A DNA stretch of 64,000 nt from Aphanothece hegewaldii CCALA 016. GTDB lineage: Bacteria; Cyanobacteriota; Cyanobacteriia; Cyanobacteriales; Microcystaceae. The DNA is taken from NCBI RefSeq assembly GCF_003007785.1, contig NZ_PXOH01000005.1:186001-250000 (forward strand), read 5' to 3'. Under the pieces are notes generated by a model. It was given only the letters and a program-made list of their open reading frames with translations, made no database searches and was not told the origin of the DNA. Of the stretch, positions 34,621 through 44,814 are shown one piece after another. The position numbers were made by a program, and so were the translations under genes. Within the stretch, counting starts at the first letter, position 1, and every line of letters begins with the position of its first letter.

Positions 34621-36207
34621 ATGAGTTTAGAGGCTACGGCTGGTGAAGCGATCGAGAATAATCTAGAGCAATTCTTGATTGTTTTATCAGTGTCTTTAAG
34701 TGTTGCTGCAATCTCTAGATCTAAGCTTTTTCCTTGGTTTCGCAGATTTCCCTATACCCTGCTCCTCGTCATTGTTGGACTGGGTTTCGCGTTTATTAAT
34801 GTTCGTTTAGTTTCTCTTTCACCGCAGTTAATCTTAGAAATCTTCTTACCCCCTTTATTATTTGAAGCCGCTTGGAACTTTTCATGGCGAGAATTTAAAG
34901 AATATTCGCTACCCATTGGGCTTTATGCCACTGTTGGTGTAGTTGTTAGTACACTCTTGGTGGGTGTTGCCTTAAATCAATTGACGGCTTTTTCTTTGCC
35001 AGTCGCGCTTTTAATTGGTACAGGTCTTTCGGCGACTGATCCCGTTGCTGTGGTTGCTTTATTTAAAGATTTAGGGGCAAATGCACGCTTAAAAGCAGTC
35101 ACAGAGGGAGAAAGTTTATTAAATGATGGGGTCGCAATTGTTGCTTTTGTTCTGCTACTTGATATCTGTTTAAGAACACAAGCATTTACTCTCAGTGGTA
35201 CTGTTGCTCGTTTTTTAACTTTTGTCAGTGTTGGTTTAGCGATCGGTCTTGTAGTCGGTTTTGGTGTATCCTATCTGACACAACGTTTTGATCTACCTTT
35301 AGTTGAACAATCTTTAACTTTAGTTGCTGCTTATGGATCATATCTTGTGGCTGAACATCTCGGCGGTTCGGGTGTAATTTCCGTTGTTGCGGTGGGTATG
35401 ATTCTTGGTAATTTTGGTTCACAAGTTGGCATGAGTCCGCGCACCCGTCTTGTGGTCACTGAATTTTGGGAATTTATTGCATTTTTTCTCAATTCGATTA
35501 TATTTTTACTGATCGGTACTCAGATTCGTTACGATAGTCTTGCTAGTCATTTAGGTATAATTGGTATTGCGATCGGTGCAGCTACCATTGGGCGTTTTAT
35601 TAGCGTCTTTGGTTTAGCGATCATTAGTAACGCCTTCAGTAAAAGTAAACTAACTATACCTGAACAAACCGCCCTTTGGTGGGGTGGGTTAAGAGGTGCT
35701 ATTCCTATTGCTCTAGTTTTAAGCATTCCTGAAACCTTGCTAGGACGAGATGTACTAATAGATATCGTTTTTGGTTTCGTTCTCTTTACTTTGTTGGTAC
35801 AAGGTTTGAGTATGCAATGGCTAATGACAACCCTAAATTTAGTTGGCGATCAACCGTTACGTCAAGAATACACTCAAATGTTAGCCCATCGAATTGCTTT
35901 AAAACGCGTCAAAAAATCAATGGATAATTCTGTAGAACAGTTTCCCGATCTCGATCCTGAATTTCGTCGCTATCAAAGCAAGTTAGTTGAAGAAGAATTA
36001 GAAAGTCTTGAAGAAAAAATTCAATCTATGCAAAAAGAATATCCACAATTGCGATCGCTAATCGAAGAACAATACAAAAGAACGATGCTGGATGTCGAAG
36101 CGGATACTTATGCGGAATTACTTCGCTCAGGTTGGATAAATACAAGTCTGACACCGATTTTAGAAGAAATCGACATCAAATTACAAAGCGAGGAAGTTAT
36201 ATCGTAG
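34621..36207 (+). CDS. CPA1-type Na+/H+ antiporter
   Basis: 528 residues with about twelve transmembrane helices. Diagnostic segments are FLPPLLFEAAWNFSWREF, LSATDPVAVVALFKDLGA with the ion-binding Asp, EGESLLNDGVAIVAFVL and WWGGLRGAIPIALVLS. A cytoplasmic C-terminal region of about 110 residues is helical and charged and may be regulatory. It exchanges Na+ or K+ for H+; the ion preference is not visible. ATG 34621 follows AAGGTATAAAAA. Single gene. Confidence 0.92.
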   Translation: MSLEATAGEAIENNLEQFLIVLSVSLSVAAISRSKLFPWFRRFPYTLLLVIVGLGFAFINVRLVSLSPQLILEIFLPPLLFEAAWNFSWREFKEYSLPIGLYATVGVVVSTLLVGVALNQLTAFSLPVALLIGTGLSATDPVAVVALFKDLGANARLKAVTEGESLLNDGVAIVAFVLLLDICLRTQAFTLSGTVARFLTFVSVGLAIGLVVGFGVSYLTQRFDLPLVEQSLTLVAAYGSYLVAEHLGGSGVISVVAVGMILGNFGSQVGMSPRTRLVVTEFWEFIAFFLNSIIFLLIGTQIRYDSLASHLGIIGIAIGAATIGRFISVFGLAIISNAFSKSKLTIPEQTALWWGGLRGAIPIALVLSIPETLLGRDVLIDIVFGFVLFTLLVQGLSMQWLMTTLNLVGDQPLRQEYTQMLAHRIALKRVKKSMDNSVEQFPDLDPEFRRYQSKLVEEELESLEEKIQSMQKEYPQLRSLIEEQYKRTMLDVEADTYAELLRSGWINTSLTPILEEIDIKLQSEEVIS

Positions 36208-36272
36208 AGACGCTTCATGGCGCGTCTTTACATGGCTTTACAAATTAATTGTAGGGGTTTGGTCTCAAACCC
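36208..36272. repeat. Pair of dispersed hairpins after the antiporter gene
   Basis: First hairpin: arms AGACGC (36208-36213) and GCGTCT (36222-36227). Second: GGGTTTG (36255-36261) and CAAACCC (36266-36272). The same two families occur in the opposite order at 10078-10139. Here they separate the convergent antiporter and glycosyltransferase genes. Confidence 0.8.
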
Positions 36273-36308
36273 TCTTATTAACTGAATTTTGTCTTTAATA
36301 GCATGATT

Positions 36309-37487
36309 TTAAAGATTAATATAACTCAAAATTTTCGCCGCTCTCCCTTCATAAGTATATTGAGAAGAAAACTCGATATTTTCTTTGTAACCTTCTGCTT
36401 TTCGAGGATAATTTTTAATTACCCATTGAAGACAATCTGCAAATGAATGAGGGTTATCAGGTTCACACCAACCAGAAATAATCGGCGTATTTCTAAATTC
36501 CATTAAAGGAGGAATTTCTGTGATAGCAATAGGTGTACCTGATGCCATATATTGAAAAAACTTTAGTGGATTTGTAAAATTAGCTGATTTACCCGAACAA
36601 TGGGGATGAGCCAAAACATCAGCAGCTTGCAAGAGGCTATTAACTCTAGAAAACGGCAAAATCCAACCTAAAAAATTAATATTTTTTACTTGTTTATCTT
36701 GAGCAATTTTACGATATGAGTTAACTTGTTCTTCGGTTCCACCTGTTACAACAAACTGAATATCGGATAAAATTTTAGCCACATCTATTAATAGATTAAC
36801 ACCCTTAAAGGGATATAATGCACCCGAATATACGACTAAAGATTGTCGACCATTTTTTAAAAGTTCATTACGCCATTTTTGAGCATCTTCTAAATGTCGA
36901 TTCAAAAAAGATTGACTAAATCCATTATGAAGCCAAACCGATTTTTCTGGGGGCATTCCTGTTTGAATAACACTTTCTCTTATTAACTCGGCTTGTGTAA
37001 TCGCTAGTTTAAAAAAAGGACTATTAACAATTTCAGGCTCAAAAGGCTTATCTTGAAAATAATGGCACTCATAAATAACAGGGATTTGCGCTTTAATCGC
37101 CGCTTTTACACAGTTCCAGTCACGAGTGTGAATAATTTCTGTTACGGGAAAAACATGATAAGGTAAATAATATTTATAAATAGCATGACTAGGATTGAGT
37201 ATTTTAGTTTGAAATTTTTCTAAAAAAAAAGGAATGGGTAAAGGTGCTGTTTTTAATAACTCATCCGTATTATAAAACTCAATAAACTTTTGACTAGGTG
37301 TCTGTAAAGAAAATGGGTATAGCCATTCAAGCGGGTTAACTGATTTGCGTTTAGTATCAGGATAGATGATCGCAGTAGAATAATTTAGATTAGCTACTGA
37401 ATTAGCACACAATACATCATGGATTTCATGGGCTGAATTAGGTTCCATTGATAGTTGTGAACTATAAACTATATAGTGTTTTTTCAT
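36309..37487 (-). CDS. GT4-like glycosyltransferase
   Basis: 392 residues, GT-B fold. The donor-binding half has SLVVYSGALYPFKGVNLLIDV, then NINFLGWILPFSRVNSLLQAADVLAHPH and PLKFFQYMASGTPIAITEIPPL, typical of family GT4 (parts of each are the conserved core). The acceptor domain is divergent. The sugar transferred is not known. It is transcribed alone, convergent with the antiporter. The assignment to the clan is firm, substrate open. Confidence 0.87.
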   Translation of the reverse strand: MKKHYIVYSSQLSMEPNSAHEIHDVLCANSVANLNYSTAIIYPDTKRKSVNPLEWLYPFSLQTPSQKFIEFYNTDELLKTAPLPIPFFLEKFQTKILNPSHAIYKYYLPYHVFPVTEIIHTRDWNCVKAAIKAQIPVIYECHYFQDKPFEPEIVNSPFFKLAITQAELIRESVIQTGMPPEKSVWLHNGFSQSFLNRHLEDAQKWRNELLKNGRQSLVVYSGALYPFKGVNLLIDVAKILSDIQFVVTGGTEEQVNSYRKIAQDKQVKNINFLGWILPFSRVNSLLQAADVLAHPHCSGKSANFTNPLKFFQYMASGTPIAITEIPPLMEFRNTPIISGWCEPDNPHSFADCLQWVIKNYPRKAEGYKENIEFSSQYTYEGRAAKILSYINL

Positions 37488-37649
37488 ATACTTAAAATAA
37501 CAACTGATACAATACTCAAAATAAAAACATAATTTTTATTAAGAATCAAGTATCATAGGTAATTAATCCAAGCATGAAATTTAATTTTAATGTTTGTAAC
37601 TTATGTTTTGGATAAATTGGCGCTCTAAAGAGTTGATTAGTACAATTGG

Positions 37650-38495
37650 TTAACTACACTGATAAATTCCGACGACTGGATAATCTTCGCGCTGACGGTT
37701 AATAAAAATATTCACACTTCCCATATCCCCTAACATTAAATTTGCCGCTTGGGTAACAGAGTTATCCCAACCAATACGATCTTCAATTGGTAACCATCTT
37801 AGCCAAGTTGCTGCATCACATTCACAACTAGCAATAGTTAGCAAATATTCCATATCTTCGGGTGCTTCTGGATCTTGTACCCAGTTGGGATATCCTCCCA
37901 CTTTTGTACCATCTGCTGTACTTAATAAATCTTGGTAAACGTCTGATGGATCATCATATTCTAAGTTAGGGATAGATGCGATCGCTAGTCTGAATTTTTT
38001 GGATGTTTCGAGTGCCTCATCTAAATCAGGATAAAAATCAGTAATATCAAATATATGAGGATATTCGATGACTCGCTCAGGATCTAAAATACAGGGTGTT
38101 GGATAAAAATAGGGATTTTCTTCGATTTCGATCAATACATCTTCTGGCATTTCTGCGAAAAAATCGGTAATTTCACGACGATTTCGCCAAAAAACTTTAC
38201 AGATTAACACTCCACTAAAACACCATAATAACTGAAATATATCTTTTCCTTCGGGAAAACCGATCTCAGGGACATCTTCAGCGCGAAGCTGCAATACTGG
38301 CACAAAGGGGAAACCGCTTTCTTCATCATAAGGCCAAGGTTCATCTTTTGGCATGAGAAACATACCACCGAGTTTACTTTCATCGACTGCACAGATTCCC
38401 GCTCGTGGATGAAGTCTCACCGTTTGTCGTGCCAAAGGAGCATATTCAGGGATTATCGCGGTAATATCGATGGGGGGTGGTGGTGTTTGTCGCAT
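37650..38495 (-). CDS. DUF1963 (YwqG-like) family protein
   Basis: 281-residue soluble protein. The pattern SKLGGMFLMPKDEPWPYDEE, followed by FVPVLQLRAEDVPEIGFPEG and FQLLWCF, matches DUF1963, a family of unknown function common in bacteria. Later WLRWLPIEDRIGWDN and GDMGSVNIFINRQ complete the domain. It starts 26 bases after the KdpD stop and could share its transcript. No function can be claimed. Confidence 0.75.
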   Translation of the reverse strand: MRQTPPPPIDITAIIPEYAPLARQTVRLHPRAGICAVDESKLGGMFLMPKDEPWPYDEESGFPFVPVLQLRAEDVPEIGFPEGKDIFQLLWCFSGVLICKVFWRNRREITDFFAEMPEDVLIEIEENPYFYPTPCILDPERVIEYPHIFDITDFYPDLDEALETSKKFRLAIASIPNLEYDDPSDVYQDLLSTADGTKVGGYPNWVQDPEAPEDMEYLLTIASCECDAATWLRWLPIEDRIGWDNSVTQAANLMLGDMGSVNIFINRQREDYPVVGIYQCS

Positions 38496-38521
38496 TTGAT
38501 ATCGTTACTAATTGAATCTGT

Positions 38522-39634
38522 TTATTTTTCAGTGACAACAATATGTAGGTCAACTGCTTTAAGATAACTCATTAGTCGATGTACAGGAGAACCCTTTAAC
38601 AAAAGTTGCCATCTACTTTTGTGGGTATGTCCTAAAACCACTTGAGTAATACGGTATTGATGAGCAATTTTGGCGATCGCTTGTGTGACATCCGTATCTT
38701 CATGACGAATAAATTGCCCTCCTAATTGCTGACAGAGATCTTCACACATTTCCAGATACAAGGCTTCATCTTTGCTTAAAAAACGCTCAGGATGACTGAC
38801 ATATAAGACGTATAAGCCAGCACTTAAGTAATGAGCAATTCTCGCACCTCGCCTCAGTAATTTCACTGAATAAGGATAAGTAGAAACACAGACGAGTACC
38901 TGTTCTTTAATACTATATTCGGGTTTCTCTAGCAATCTTGTATCGGCTTCTTGAGTGACATTATCTGCGACTTCTCGTAAAGCTAATTCCCTCAATGCAA
39001 TTAAATGACGCAACTGAAAGAAATTTTGCAATGATTGATCGATTTTTGTCGGGGCATAAATTTTTCCTTCTTGAAGACGTTCGATCAAAGTTTCTGGAGT
39101 AACATCAACAACAACGATTTCATCAGCTTGGTGTAAGATGCGATCGGGTACTCTTTCTCGGACGACAACACCCGTAATTTTTGCAACCAAATCATTAAGA
39201 CTTTCAATATGTTGAATATTCAGTGTCGAAAAAACATCGATACCAGCGTTTAACACCATTTCGACATCTTCGTAACGTTTTTTGTTGGTTACACTTGGGA
39301 TATTCGTATGGGCTAATTCATCAATCAGAACTAACTGAGGTTGACGGTTTAAAATCCCTTCTACGTCCATATCTTCTAAAACAGTTCCATTGTAAGCGAT
39401 CGTTTTTTTGGGAACTTTTTCTAAATCTCTAATCATTTCTATAGTGTCTTGTCGTCCATGAGTTTCAATTAAACCAATAACGACATCGATACCTTCTTCT
39501 TTGAGTTCGTGGGATTCTTCTAACATACGATAAGTTTTGCCCACACCTGCTGCCATTCCGATATAAACACGATGTTTACCCCGTCGAATAGAAGCCGAAA
39601 CGATAGGAAACTTATTTGAGGTGTTGTCAGTCAT
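38522..39634 (-). CDS. kdpD: KdpD N-terminal protein without histidine kinase
   Basis: About 370 residues from ATG 39634 (MTDNTSNKFPIV); an in-frame TTG lies at 39649. The KdpD sensor domain contains the Walker A motif GMAAGVGKTYRM (about 26-38 from ATG) and LVLIDELAHTNIPS as Walker B. A universal stress (USP) domain follows (about 245-370: VLVCVSTYPYSVKLLRRGAR). The membrane helices and histidine kinase of E. coli KdpD are absent, the usual cyanobacterial form. It is separated from kdpABC by 4 kb with two oppositely oriented genes, which is unlike the contiguous arrangement that I recall in Anabaena. Confidence 0.92.
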   Translation of the reverse strand: MTDNTSNKFPIVSASIRRGKHRVYIGMAAGVGKTYRMLEESHELKEEGIDVVIGLIETHGRQDTIEMIRDLEKVPKKTIAYNGTVLEDMDVEGILNRQPQLVLIDELAHTNIPSVTNKKRYEDVEMVLNAGIDVFSTLNIQHIESLNDLVAKITGVVVRERVPDRILHQADEIVVVDVTPETLIERLQEGKIYAPTKIDQSLQNFFQLRHLIALRELALREVADNVTQEADTRLLEKPEYSIKEQVLVCVSTYPYSVKLLRRGARIAHYLSAGLYVLYVSHPERFLSKDEALYLEMCEDLCQQLGGQFIRHEDTDVTQAIAKIAHQYRITQVVLGHTHKSRWQLLLKGSPVHRLMSYLKAVDLHIVVTEK

Positions 39635-39649
39635 ATATTTTAGATACAA

Positions 39650-40048
39650 TAAAGAATACTAATTCTCAAGAAAACCAATAAATAGAAAATTTTTTATTTT
39701 TTTATATTTAATTTTTGTAAAATTTTTGATAATTTTCGCTTTTTTATAGCTATTATTATCATGGTTTCAATAAGATAAACTAAAGGTTTCAAGCCTATGA
39801 TATGAGCTTTCATAATCATAGTTGAAATAATAAGCCAACAATTTAGCTTAATTATTAAAAAATAATTAAAAAAATTGGTAATGGCTAAAGTTTAAGCTGG
39901 AAAAAATTGTGTTGAAAACAAATTCAATAAATGTTAAGAAAATTGTGATAATTCTTGACATTTAAATAATTCATAAAATTTTTTTCCCTAACTAATTTGA
40001 TTTACCTAACTTTCAACAATACATAAGTGAAAAGGACACAAAATAATC
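39650..40048. other. Divergent promoter region, kdpD / RTX protease
   Basis: About 400 very AT-rich bases with no credible gene. An 8-base repeat GGTTTCAA occurs near 39761 and 39785, and there are short A/T tracts that may bend the DNA. I see no operator that I can name. Confidence 0.5.
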
Positions 40049-43000
40049 ATGGATAGCAAATCAGCCAGCAATATAATTTTAAATGATGCCTTAGCGATGT
40101 TAAGTAATGGCATAGAAGACCCAGTATCACTGAGTACAACTGAGCTTAAAAGCAGTGTTGAGGAAAATTCATCTGATTCTAAATCAGCGTTACTCGTAAA
40201 AACCACTAGCGTTGAAATTCCTACATCGACTGCCAAACTAAGTGAAAATACGATCTTAAGCAATGGAACAGTAGAGGGAAACCAAGTAGCACTCAGTTTG
40301 ACGGCACAGGGAAAATTTGACGAAAATCCGCCCAGCCCAAGCTCGTCAGGATCACTGAGATCAGAAAGTTTTGGAGTCCCTGTAGGTACAGCGACGACGA
40401 CAGCCACCTTCGACAATAATATTGATGGTTTGTTAGCTGGGACTCATTGGGCATCACCCTCAGTTAGCTTTAGTTTTACTGACAACTTTTACAACGACTA
40501 CGAGGCAGGTTATCCAAGTGCGGGGGTTCATGGGCCTAGCTTTCAAACCTTAAACACCACCCAAAGAAATGTCGCCCGACAATGGTTAACTCAACACTTC
40601 TACAATGTTTCCCTGCTCAGTCCTTCTGAACTGACAGGAGCAAGCGATCGAGATGCAACGATTCGTATGGCTATGTCAAACGATCCAGGCACAGCATACG
40701 CTTATTATCCTAATGGTAGCTCTGTCGTAGGCGGCGACGTATGGTTTAACAAAATCGATTATAATAGTCCCGTCATTGGCAACTATGCTTATCACACCTT
40801 TGGGCATGAATTCGGACACGCTGTAGGATTAAAACACGGTCAAGAGACAGGTGGTGTTCGCAATGTTTCCATGAACTCGGATCGTGATTCGATGGAATTT
40901 TCCATCATGACTTATCGCTCCTATGTCGGTCATAATCTTACTGCTTTACCCTATTACACTAACGAAACCTGGGGATTTGCACAGTCGTTGATGATGTACG
41001 ACATCAGAGCGATCCAGCAGATGTACGGTGCGTGGTTTGGCTACAATTCCACCAATACCAATTACACCTTCTCAACTACTACTGGAGAAATGTTCGTTAA
41101 TGGTGTAGGACAAGGTACACCGGGGGCTAATCGTGTTTTTCGCACCATCTGGGATGGCAACGGGATCGATACCTATGATTTCTCCAACTATACCACCAAT
41201 CTATCGATTAATCTGACACCGGGCGGATGGTCTGATCTCAATGTTGGTGGAAATTTCCAACGTGCTATGCTTAATGCGGGTTATGGCGGAATCACTCAAT
41301 ATGCCCGCGCTCATGTGTTTAATGCACTACAGTACAATGGGGATGTGCGATCGCTCATTGAAAATGCTAACGGTGGTTCTGGCAATGACTCCCTTACTGG
41401 CAATAGTGCTAATAACGTTCTGTCTGGCAATGGTGGCAACGATAACATTGATGGTGGCGATGGCAATGATACCGTTAATGGTGGCGATGGCAATGATACC
41501 GTTACTGGTGGTAATGGCGATGACCTGATTTATCTCGGTGCTGGTGACGATTATGTTAACACCATTGCATTAGGTAATGATACCTTCTATGGCGGTACTG
41601 GCAACGATTACATTTACGGCTCTGCTGGTAATGAATTCTACTACGGTGAAGATGGTAATGATACCCTTTTAGGTTATTCGGGTAACGATTATATTGATGG
41701 TGGACTAGGGAATGATTTTATCAATGGTGGTGATGGCAACGATTCCGTTACTGGTGGTGATGGCGATGACCTGATTTATCTCGGTGCGGGCGATGACTAC
41801 GTTAACACCCTTGCATTAGGTAATGATACTTTCTATGGCGGTACGGGCAACGATTTCATTTACGGCTCTTCTGGCAACGAATTCTACTACGGTGAAGATG
41901 GTAATGATACCCTAAAAGGTTATTTGGGTAACGATTATCTTGATGGTGGAATTGGGGATGATTCCCTAGAAGGTGGAACGGGGAACGATACCTATGTTGT
42001 TGACAGTGCCTTAGATGTCGTAAATGAAACCTCAACCATAGCCACAGAAATCGACACCGTACTATCTTCTATAAGCTATACTCTGGGAGCTAACCTCGAA
42101 AATCTGACTTTACTGGGAACCGCCGCAATTAATGGCACAGGAAACACTCTCAACAATGTTATTACGGGTAATAGCGCAAATAACACCATTGATGGTGGCG
42201 ATGGCAATGATACCGTTAGTAGTGGTGATGGCAATGATACCGTTACTGGTGGTAATGGCGATGACCTGATTTATCTCGGTGCTGGTGACGATTATGTTGA
42301 CACCGTTGCATTAGGTAATGATACCTTCTATGGTGGTCTAGGCAACGATTACATTTACGGCTCTGCTGGCAACGAATTCTACTACGGTGAAGATGGCAAT
42401 GACACCCTTAAAGGTTATTATGGCGATGATTATCTTGATGGTGGAATTGGTGATGATTCTCTAGAAGGTGGATTTGGAAACGATACCTATGTTGTTGACA
42501 GTGCTTTAGATGTTGTAGGGGAATACTCAACCATAGCCACAGAAATCGACACCGTATTATCTTCTATAAGCTATACGCTGGGTGCCAATTTAGAAAAACT
42601 GACCCTAACTGGAACAGCATCGATTAACGGCACTGGAAACGCACTCAACAATAATATCTCAGGGAATACTTGGAATAACAACCTTCAGGGCGGTGCTGGT
42701 ATTGATACATTATTTGGTAATAACGGACAAGATACCTTATTAGGTGGTAATGGTAATGATATCTTATATGGCGGTCTTGGTAATGATATCTTAGTAGGCG
42801 GTCTGGGTAATGATAAATTAACCGGTGGTGCTGGTAATGATTTCTTCCGTTTCTTCTCTCCTGCTGAAGGAATTGATCAGATCAACGATTATGTTGTTAT
42901 TAATGACACGATTCAAGTTTCTGCGGCAGGTTTTGGCGGAGGATTAGTGGTTGGAACACTTCCTGCGGCTCGATTTGTGATTGGTGCAGGCGCAACTAAT

Positions 43001-43144
43001 GCAGTCCAACGCTTTATTTACAATAACCTGAATGGTTTCTTCTATTTTGACCAAGATGGCTTAGGAGGTGGGGCACAAGTTCAATTAGCCACCCTCAATA
43101 CTGGGTTAGCGATGACTAATACAGATATTGGTGTCATTGCTTAA
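40049..43144 (+). CDS. Secreted RTX metalloprotease (serralysin-like, M10)
   Basis: 1031 residues. The zinc site is [11 protein letters not shown] (about 252-262), the metzincin HExxHxxGxxH, with a Met-turn in [10 protein letters not shown]. After the protease domain come many GGxGxDxxx calcium-binding repeats (about 440-960) in three similar modules, then a C-terminal region with no signal peptide at the N-terminus, as expected for type I secretion. The first 110 residues resemble a propeptide rich in Ser and Glu. It is divergent from kdpD and followed by Uma2. No ABC/HlyD/TolC exporter lies nearby. Confidence 0.92.
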   Translation: MDSKSASNIILNDALAMLSNGIEDPVSLSTTELKSSVEENSSDSKSALLVKTTSVEIPTSTAKLSENTILSNGTVEGNQVALSLTAQGKFDENPPSPSSSGSLRSESFGVPVGTATTTATFDNNIDGLLAGTHWASPSVSFSFTDNFYNDYEAGYPSAGVHGPSFQTLNTTQRNVARQWLTQHFYNVSLLSPSELTGASDRDATIRMAMSNDPGTAYAYYPNGSSVVGGDVWFNKIDYNSPVIGNYAYHTFGHEFGHAVGLKHGQETGGVRNVSMNSDRDSMEFSIMTYRSYVGHNLTALPYYTNETWGFAQSLMMYDIRAIQQMYGAWFGYNSTNTNYTFSTTTGEMFVNGVGQGTPGANRVFRTIWDGNGIDTYDFSNYTTNLSINLTPGGWSDLNVGGNFQRAMLNAGYGGITQYARAHVFNALQYNGDVRSLIENANGGSGNDSLTGNSANNVLSGNGGNDNIDGGDGNDTVNGGDGNDTVTGGNGDDLIYLGAGDDYVNTIALGNDTFYGGTGNDYIYGSAGNEFYYGEDGNDTLLGYSGNDYIDGGLGNDFINGGDGNDSVTGGDGDDLIYLGAGDDYVNTLALGNDTFYGGTGNDFIYGSSGNEFYYGEDGNDTLKGYLGNDYLDGGIGDDSLEGGTGNDTYVVDSALDVVNETSTIATEIDTVLSSISYTLGANLENLTLLGTAAINGTGNTLNNVITGNSANNTIDGGDGNDTVSSGDGNDTVTGGNGDDLIYLGAGDDYVDTVALGNDTFYGGLGNDYIYGSAGNEFYYGEDGNDTLKGYYGDDYLDGGIGDDSLEGGFGNDTYVVDSALDVVGEYSTIATEIDTVLSSISYTLGANLEKLTLTGTASINGTGNALNNNISGNTWNNNLQGGAGIDTLFGNNGQDTLLGGNGNDILYGGLGNDILVGGLGNDKLTGGAGNDFFRFFSPAEGIDQINDYVVINDTIQVSAAGFGGGLVVGTLPAARFVIGAGATNAVQRFIYNNLNGFFYFDQDGLGGGAQVQLATLNTGLAMTNTDIGVIA
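41440..42560 (+). repeat. Nearly identical RTX modules at DNA level
   Basis: The string ATGACCTGATTTATCTCGG and the bases around it recur near 41519, 41765 and 42259, each heading a block that ends in an ACGGTGAAGATGG segment. The segment beginning CTATGTTGTTGACAGTGC also occurs twice (about 41992 and 42487). High DNA identity points to recent module duplication or gene conversion. Confidence 0.85.
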
Positions 43145-43169
43145 ACATTCTTAGATTAATAGGTTTTAG

Positions 43170-43195
43170 GGGTTTGGTTTCCAAACCCTATTTTT
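43170..43195 (+). terminator. Intrinsic terminator after the RTX gene (GGGTTTGG family)
   Basis: Arms GGGTTTGG (43170-43177) and CCAAACCC (43181-43188) with loop TTT, followed by TATTTTT. It lies 26 bases after the RTX stop. Confidence 0.78.
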
Positions 43196-43258
43196 GTCTG
43201 GATTTGGTTTAAGTTATGTTAATTTAGTAGTACATTTGATTGGTTAAAAGATAAAAGT

Positions 43259-43951
43259 ATGGTTCAACTACAGCCATCTTCAACACCAGAAATTATTTAT
43301 CCTGACAGTGACGGACAACCAATGGCGGATAATACTAAACAGTTTCGTTGGATTGTTGTCATTAAGGAAAATCTAGAATATTTATTCGCTAATGATCCAG
43401 ACGTGTTCGTTGCGGGTGATTTGCTTTGGTACCCCATTGAAGGCGATAATAAAACTAGGATTGCTCCAGATGCGATGGTTATATTTGGAAGACCAAAAGG
43501 CGATCGCGGTTCCTACAAACAATGGCTAGAAGATAACTTAGCTCCACAAGTTGTGTTTGAAGTTCTTTCACCAGGCAATACTAAAGCCGAGATGAAACGA
43601 AAACTATCTTTATACGAGGGTTTTGGTGTAGACGAATACTATGTTTATGATCCTGATCGAAATCTATTAAAAGGATATTTACGGACAGATAGTTTATTTG
43701 AAATCATAGATCCGATCGATCAGTGGGTGAGTCCTCGGCTAAATATTCGCTTTGAACTTGCAGAACCAGAGCTAAAAATTTATCATCCTAATGGTAATCT
43801 TTTTGTAACTCTTACAGAAATTGCCGAGCAGAAAGAACAAGCCGAAGAACGTGCCGAAATTGCCGAAATACGCGCCGAAGAAGCCGAAGAACGTGCCGCA
43901 AGACTCGCAGAACGTTTACGAGCAATGGGCATCGATCCAGATCAAGTTTAA
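43259..43951 (+). CDS. Uma2 (DUF820) family protein with C-terminal coiled coil
   Basis: 230 residues. The restriction-endonuclease-like Uma2 fold shows APDAMVIFGRPKGD and PQVVFEVLSPGNTKAEMKRKL, with the D and ExL acidic residues plus the lysine. A charged C-terminal tail (about 188-230), rich in AEE/AER repeats, should form a coiled coil and ends LRAMGIDPDQV, a tail found in many cyanobacterial Uma2 proteins. Uma2 genes are abundant in cyanobacteria; function unproven. It ends one base before the convergent kdpC stop. Confidence 0.9.
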   Translation: MVQLQPSSTPEIIYPDSDGQPMADNTKQFRWIVVIKENLEYLFANDPDVFVAGDLLWYPIEGDNKTRIAPDAMVIFGRPKGDRGSYKQWLEDNLAPQVVFEVLSPGNTKAEMKRKLSLYEGFGVDEYYVYDPDRNLLKGYLRTDSLFEIIDPIDQWVSPRLNIRFELAEPELKIYHPNGNLFVTLTEIAEQKEQAEERAEIAEIRAEEAEERAARLAERLRAMGIDPDQV

Positions 43952-43952
43952 T

Positions 43953-44534
43953 CTAACGTGGCAGTTGATCTAAAGCAATATTAAGTTTTAGAACATTTAC
44001 CCCAGGTTCACCAAACAGACTCAAGAATTTTTGATCAGTATTTTTCTGAATTAATTCTGTGACTTGTTGGGGTGAAATTCCTCTCGCTTGTGCTACTCGT
44101 TCGATTTGGGCTTGAGCAGATTCTATACTAATATGGGGATCTAAACCTGATCCAGAACTATAAACTAAATCGGCTGTTGGTTGAATTCCTTTTTGTTTAA
44201 GGGTTGCTGTCGTTTCTTGAATGCGTTTAATAAGATCAGGGTTACTAGGGGCTAAATTACTTGCACCCGAAACACCCGTCTTTTTGTAATCATCACCCTC
44301 GGCATAGTTTACCGCACTAGGACGACTGGTAAAATAGCGATCGGATGTAAAATTCTGACCAATAAGTGTAGAACCAATCACTTGATCTTGATCATTTTTA
44401 ATTAAACTACCATTCGCTTGATACGGAAAAATAGTTTGACCGATAATTAGCATAAAAGCAGGATAAATGAGTGCTGTCAGTAGCCAAAAAACGAAGGTAG
44501 CACGAATTCCTGTAACGGTTTCTCTGGTAAACAT
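43953..44534 (-). CDS. kdpC: K+-transporting ATPase subunit KdpC
   Basis: 193 residues with one N-terminal transmembrane helix (about 12-33). The family motifs are NFTSDRYFTSRPSAVNY-type FTSDRYFTSRPSA, ASGASNLAPSNP-type SGASNLAPSNPDL and GSGLDPHISIESAQAQ. KdpC stabilises the KdpA-KdpB complex. It is the last gene of the operon, six bases after kdpF/G, and its stop abuts the convergent Uma2 gene. Confidence 0.95.
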   Translation of the reverse strand: MFTRETVTGIRATFVFWLLTALIYPAFMLIIGQTIFPYQANGSLIKNDQDQVIGSTLIGQNFTSDRYFTSRPSAVNYAEGDDYKKTGVSGASNLAPSNPDLIKRIQETTATLKQKGIQPTADLVYSSGSGLDPHISIESAQAQIERVAQARGISPQQVTELIQKNTDQKFLSLFGEPGVNVLKLNIALDQLPR

Positions 44535-44540
44535 AGTGGT

Positions 44541-44798
44541 TTAAAACTTCTCAGGTTGGAAAATGACAAAAAAGAGGTAAATTGATAATGCAACGGTCAC
44601 AAGCCCTAATAAACCCAAAGCATAAGCCGTTTTTTGGGGGATATCCGACCCTGTAGCCGCATAGATGGCAGGAGCGAAAATCAGGTTAGAAACTAAACCA
44701 AAAAAGAGTAATAAAGATAAAGGATGTCGGGTTTTAAGATGATGAAGCAGATCTAACAACAGTTCTAGTTTTTCCGAATTTGGCGAAGATTGTTTCAT
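44541..44798 (-). CDS. KdpF-like small subunit (cyanobacterial KdpG)
   Basis: 85 residues with two hydrophobic helices (about 27-50 and 57-80). The C-terminal helix ends IYLFFVIFQPEKF, which fits KdpF (a short peptide that stabilises the Kdp complex, normally about 29 residues and ending in L-x-PExF). The longer N-terminal half is the form that Anabaena literature calls KdpG. It lies between kdpB and kdpC, the order known from Anabaena kdpABGC. Confidence 0.83.
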   Translation of the reverse strand: MKQSSPNSEKLELLLDLLHHLKTRHPLSLLLFFGLVSNLIFAPAIYAATGSDIPQKTAYALGLLGLVTVALSIYLFFVIFQPEKF

Positions 44799-44814
44799 AT
44801 TTTTCCTTAACTAA

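Noticed and set aside
38522..39634. c-di-AMP binding by the USP domain of KdpD, as in Staphylococcus
   Set aside because: The SxS and FTAxY motif reported for that binding is not visible in this USP domain.
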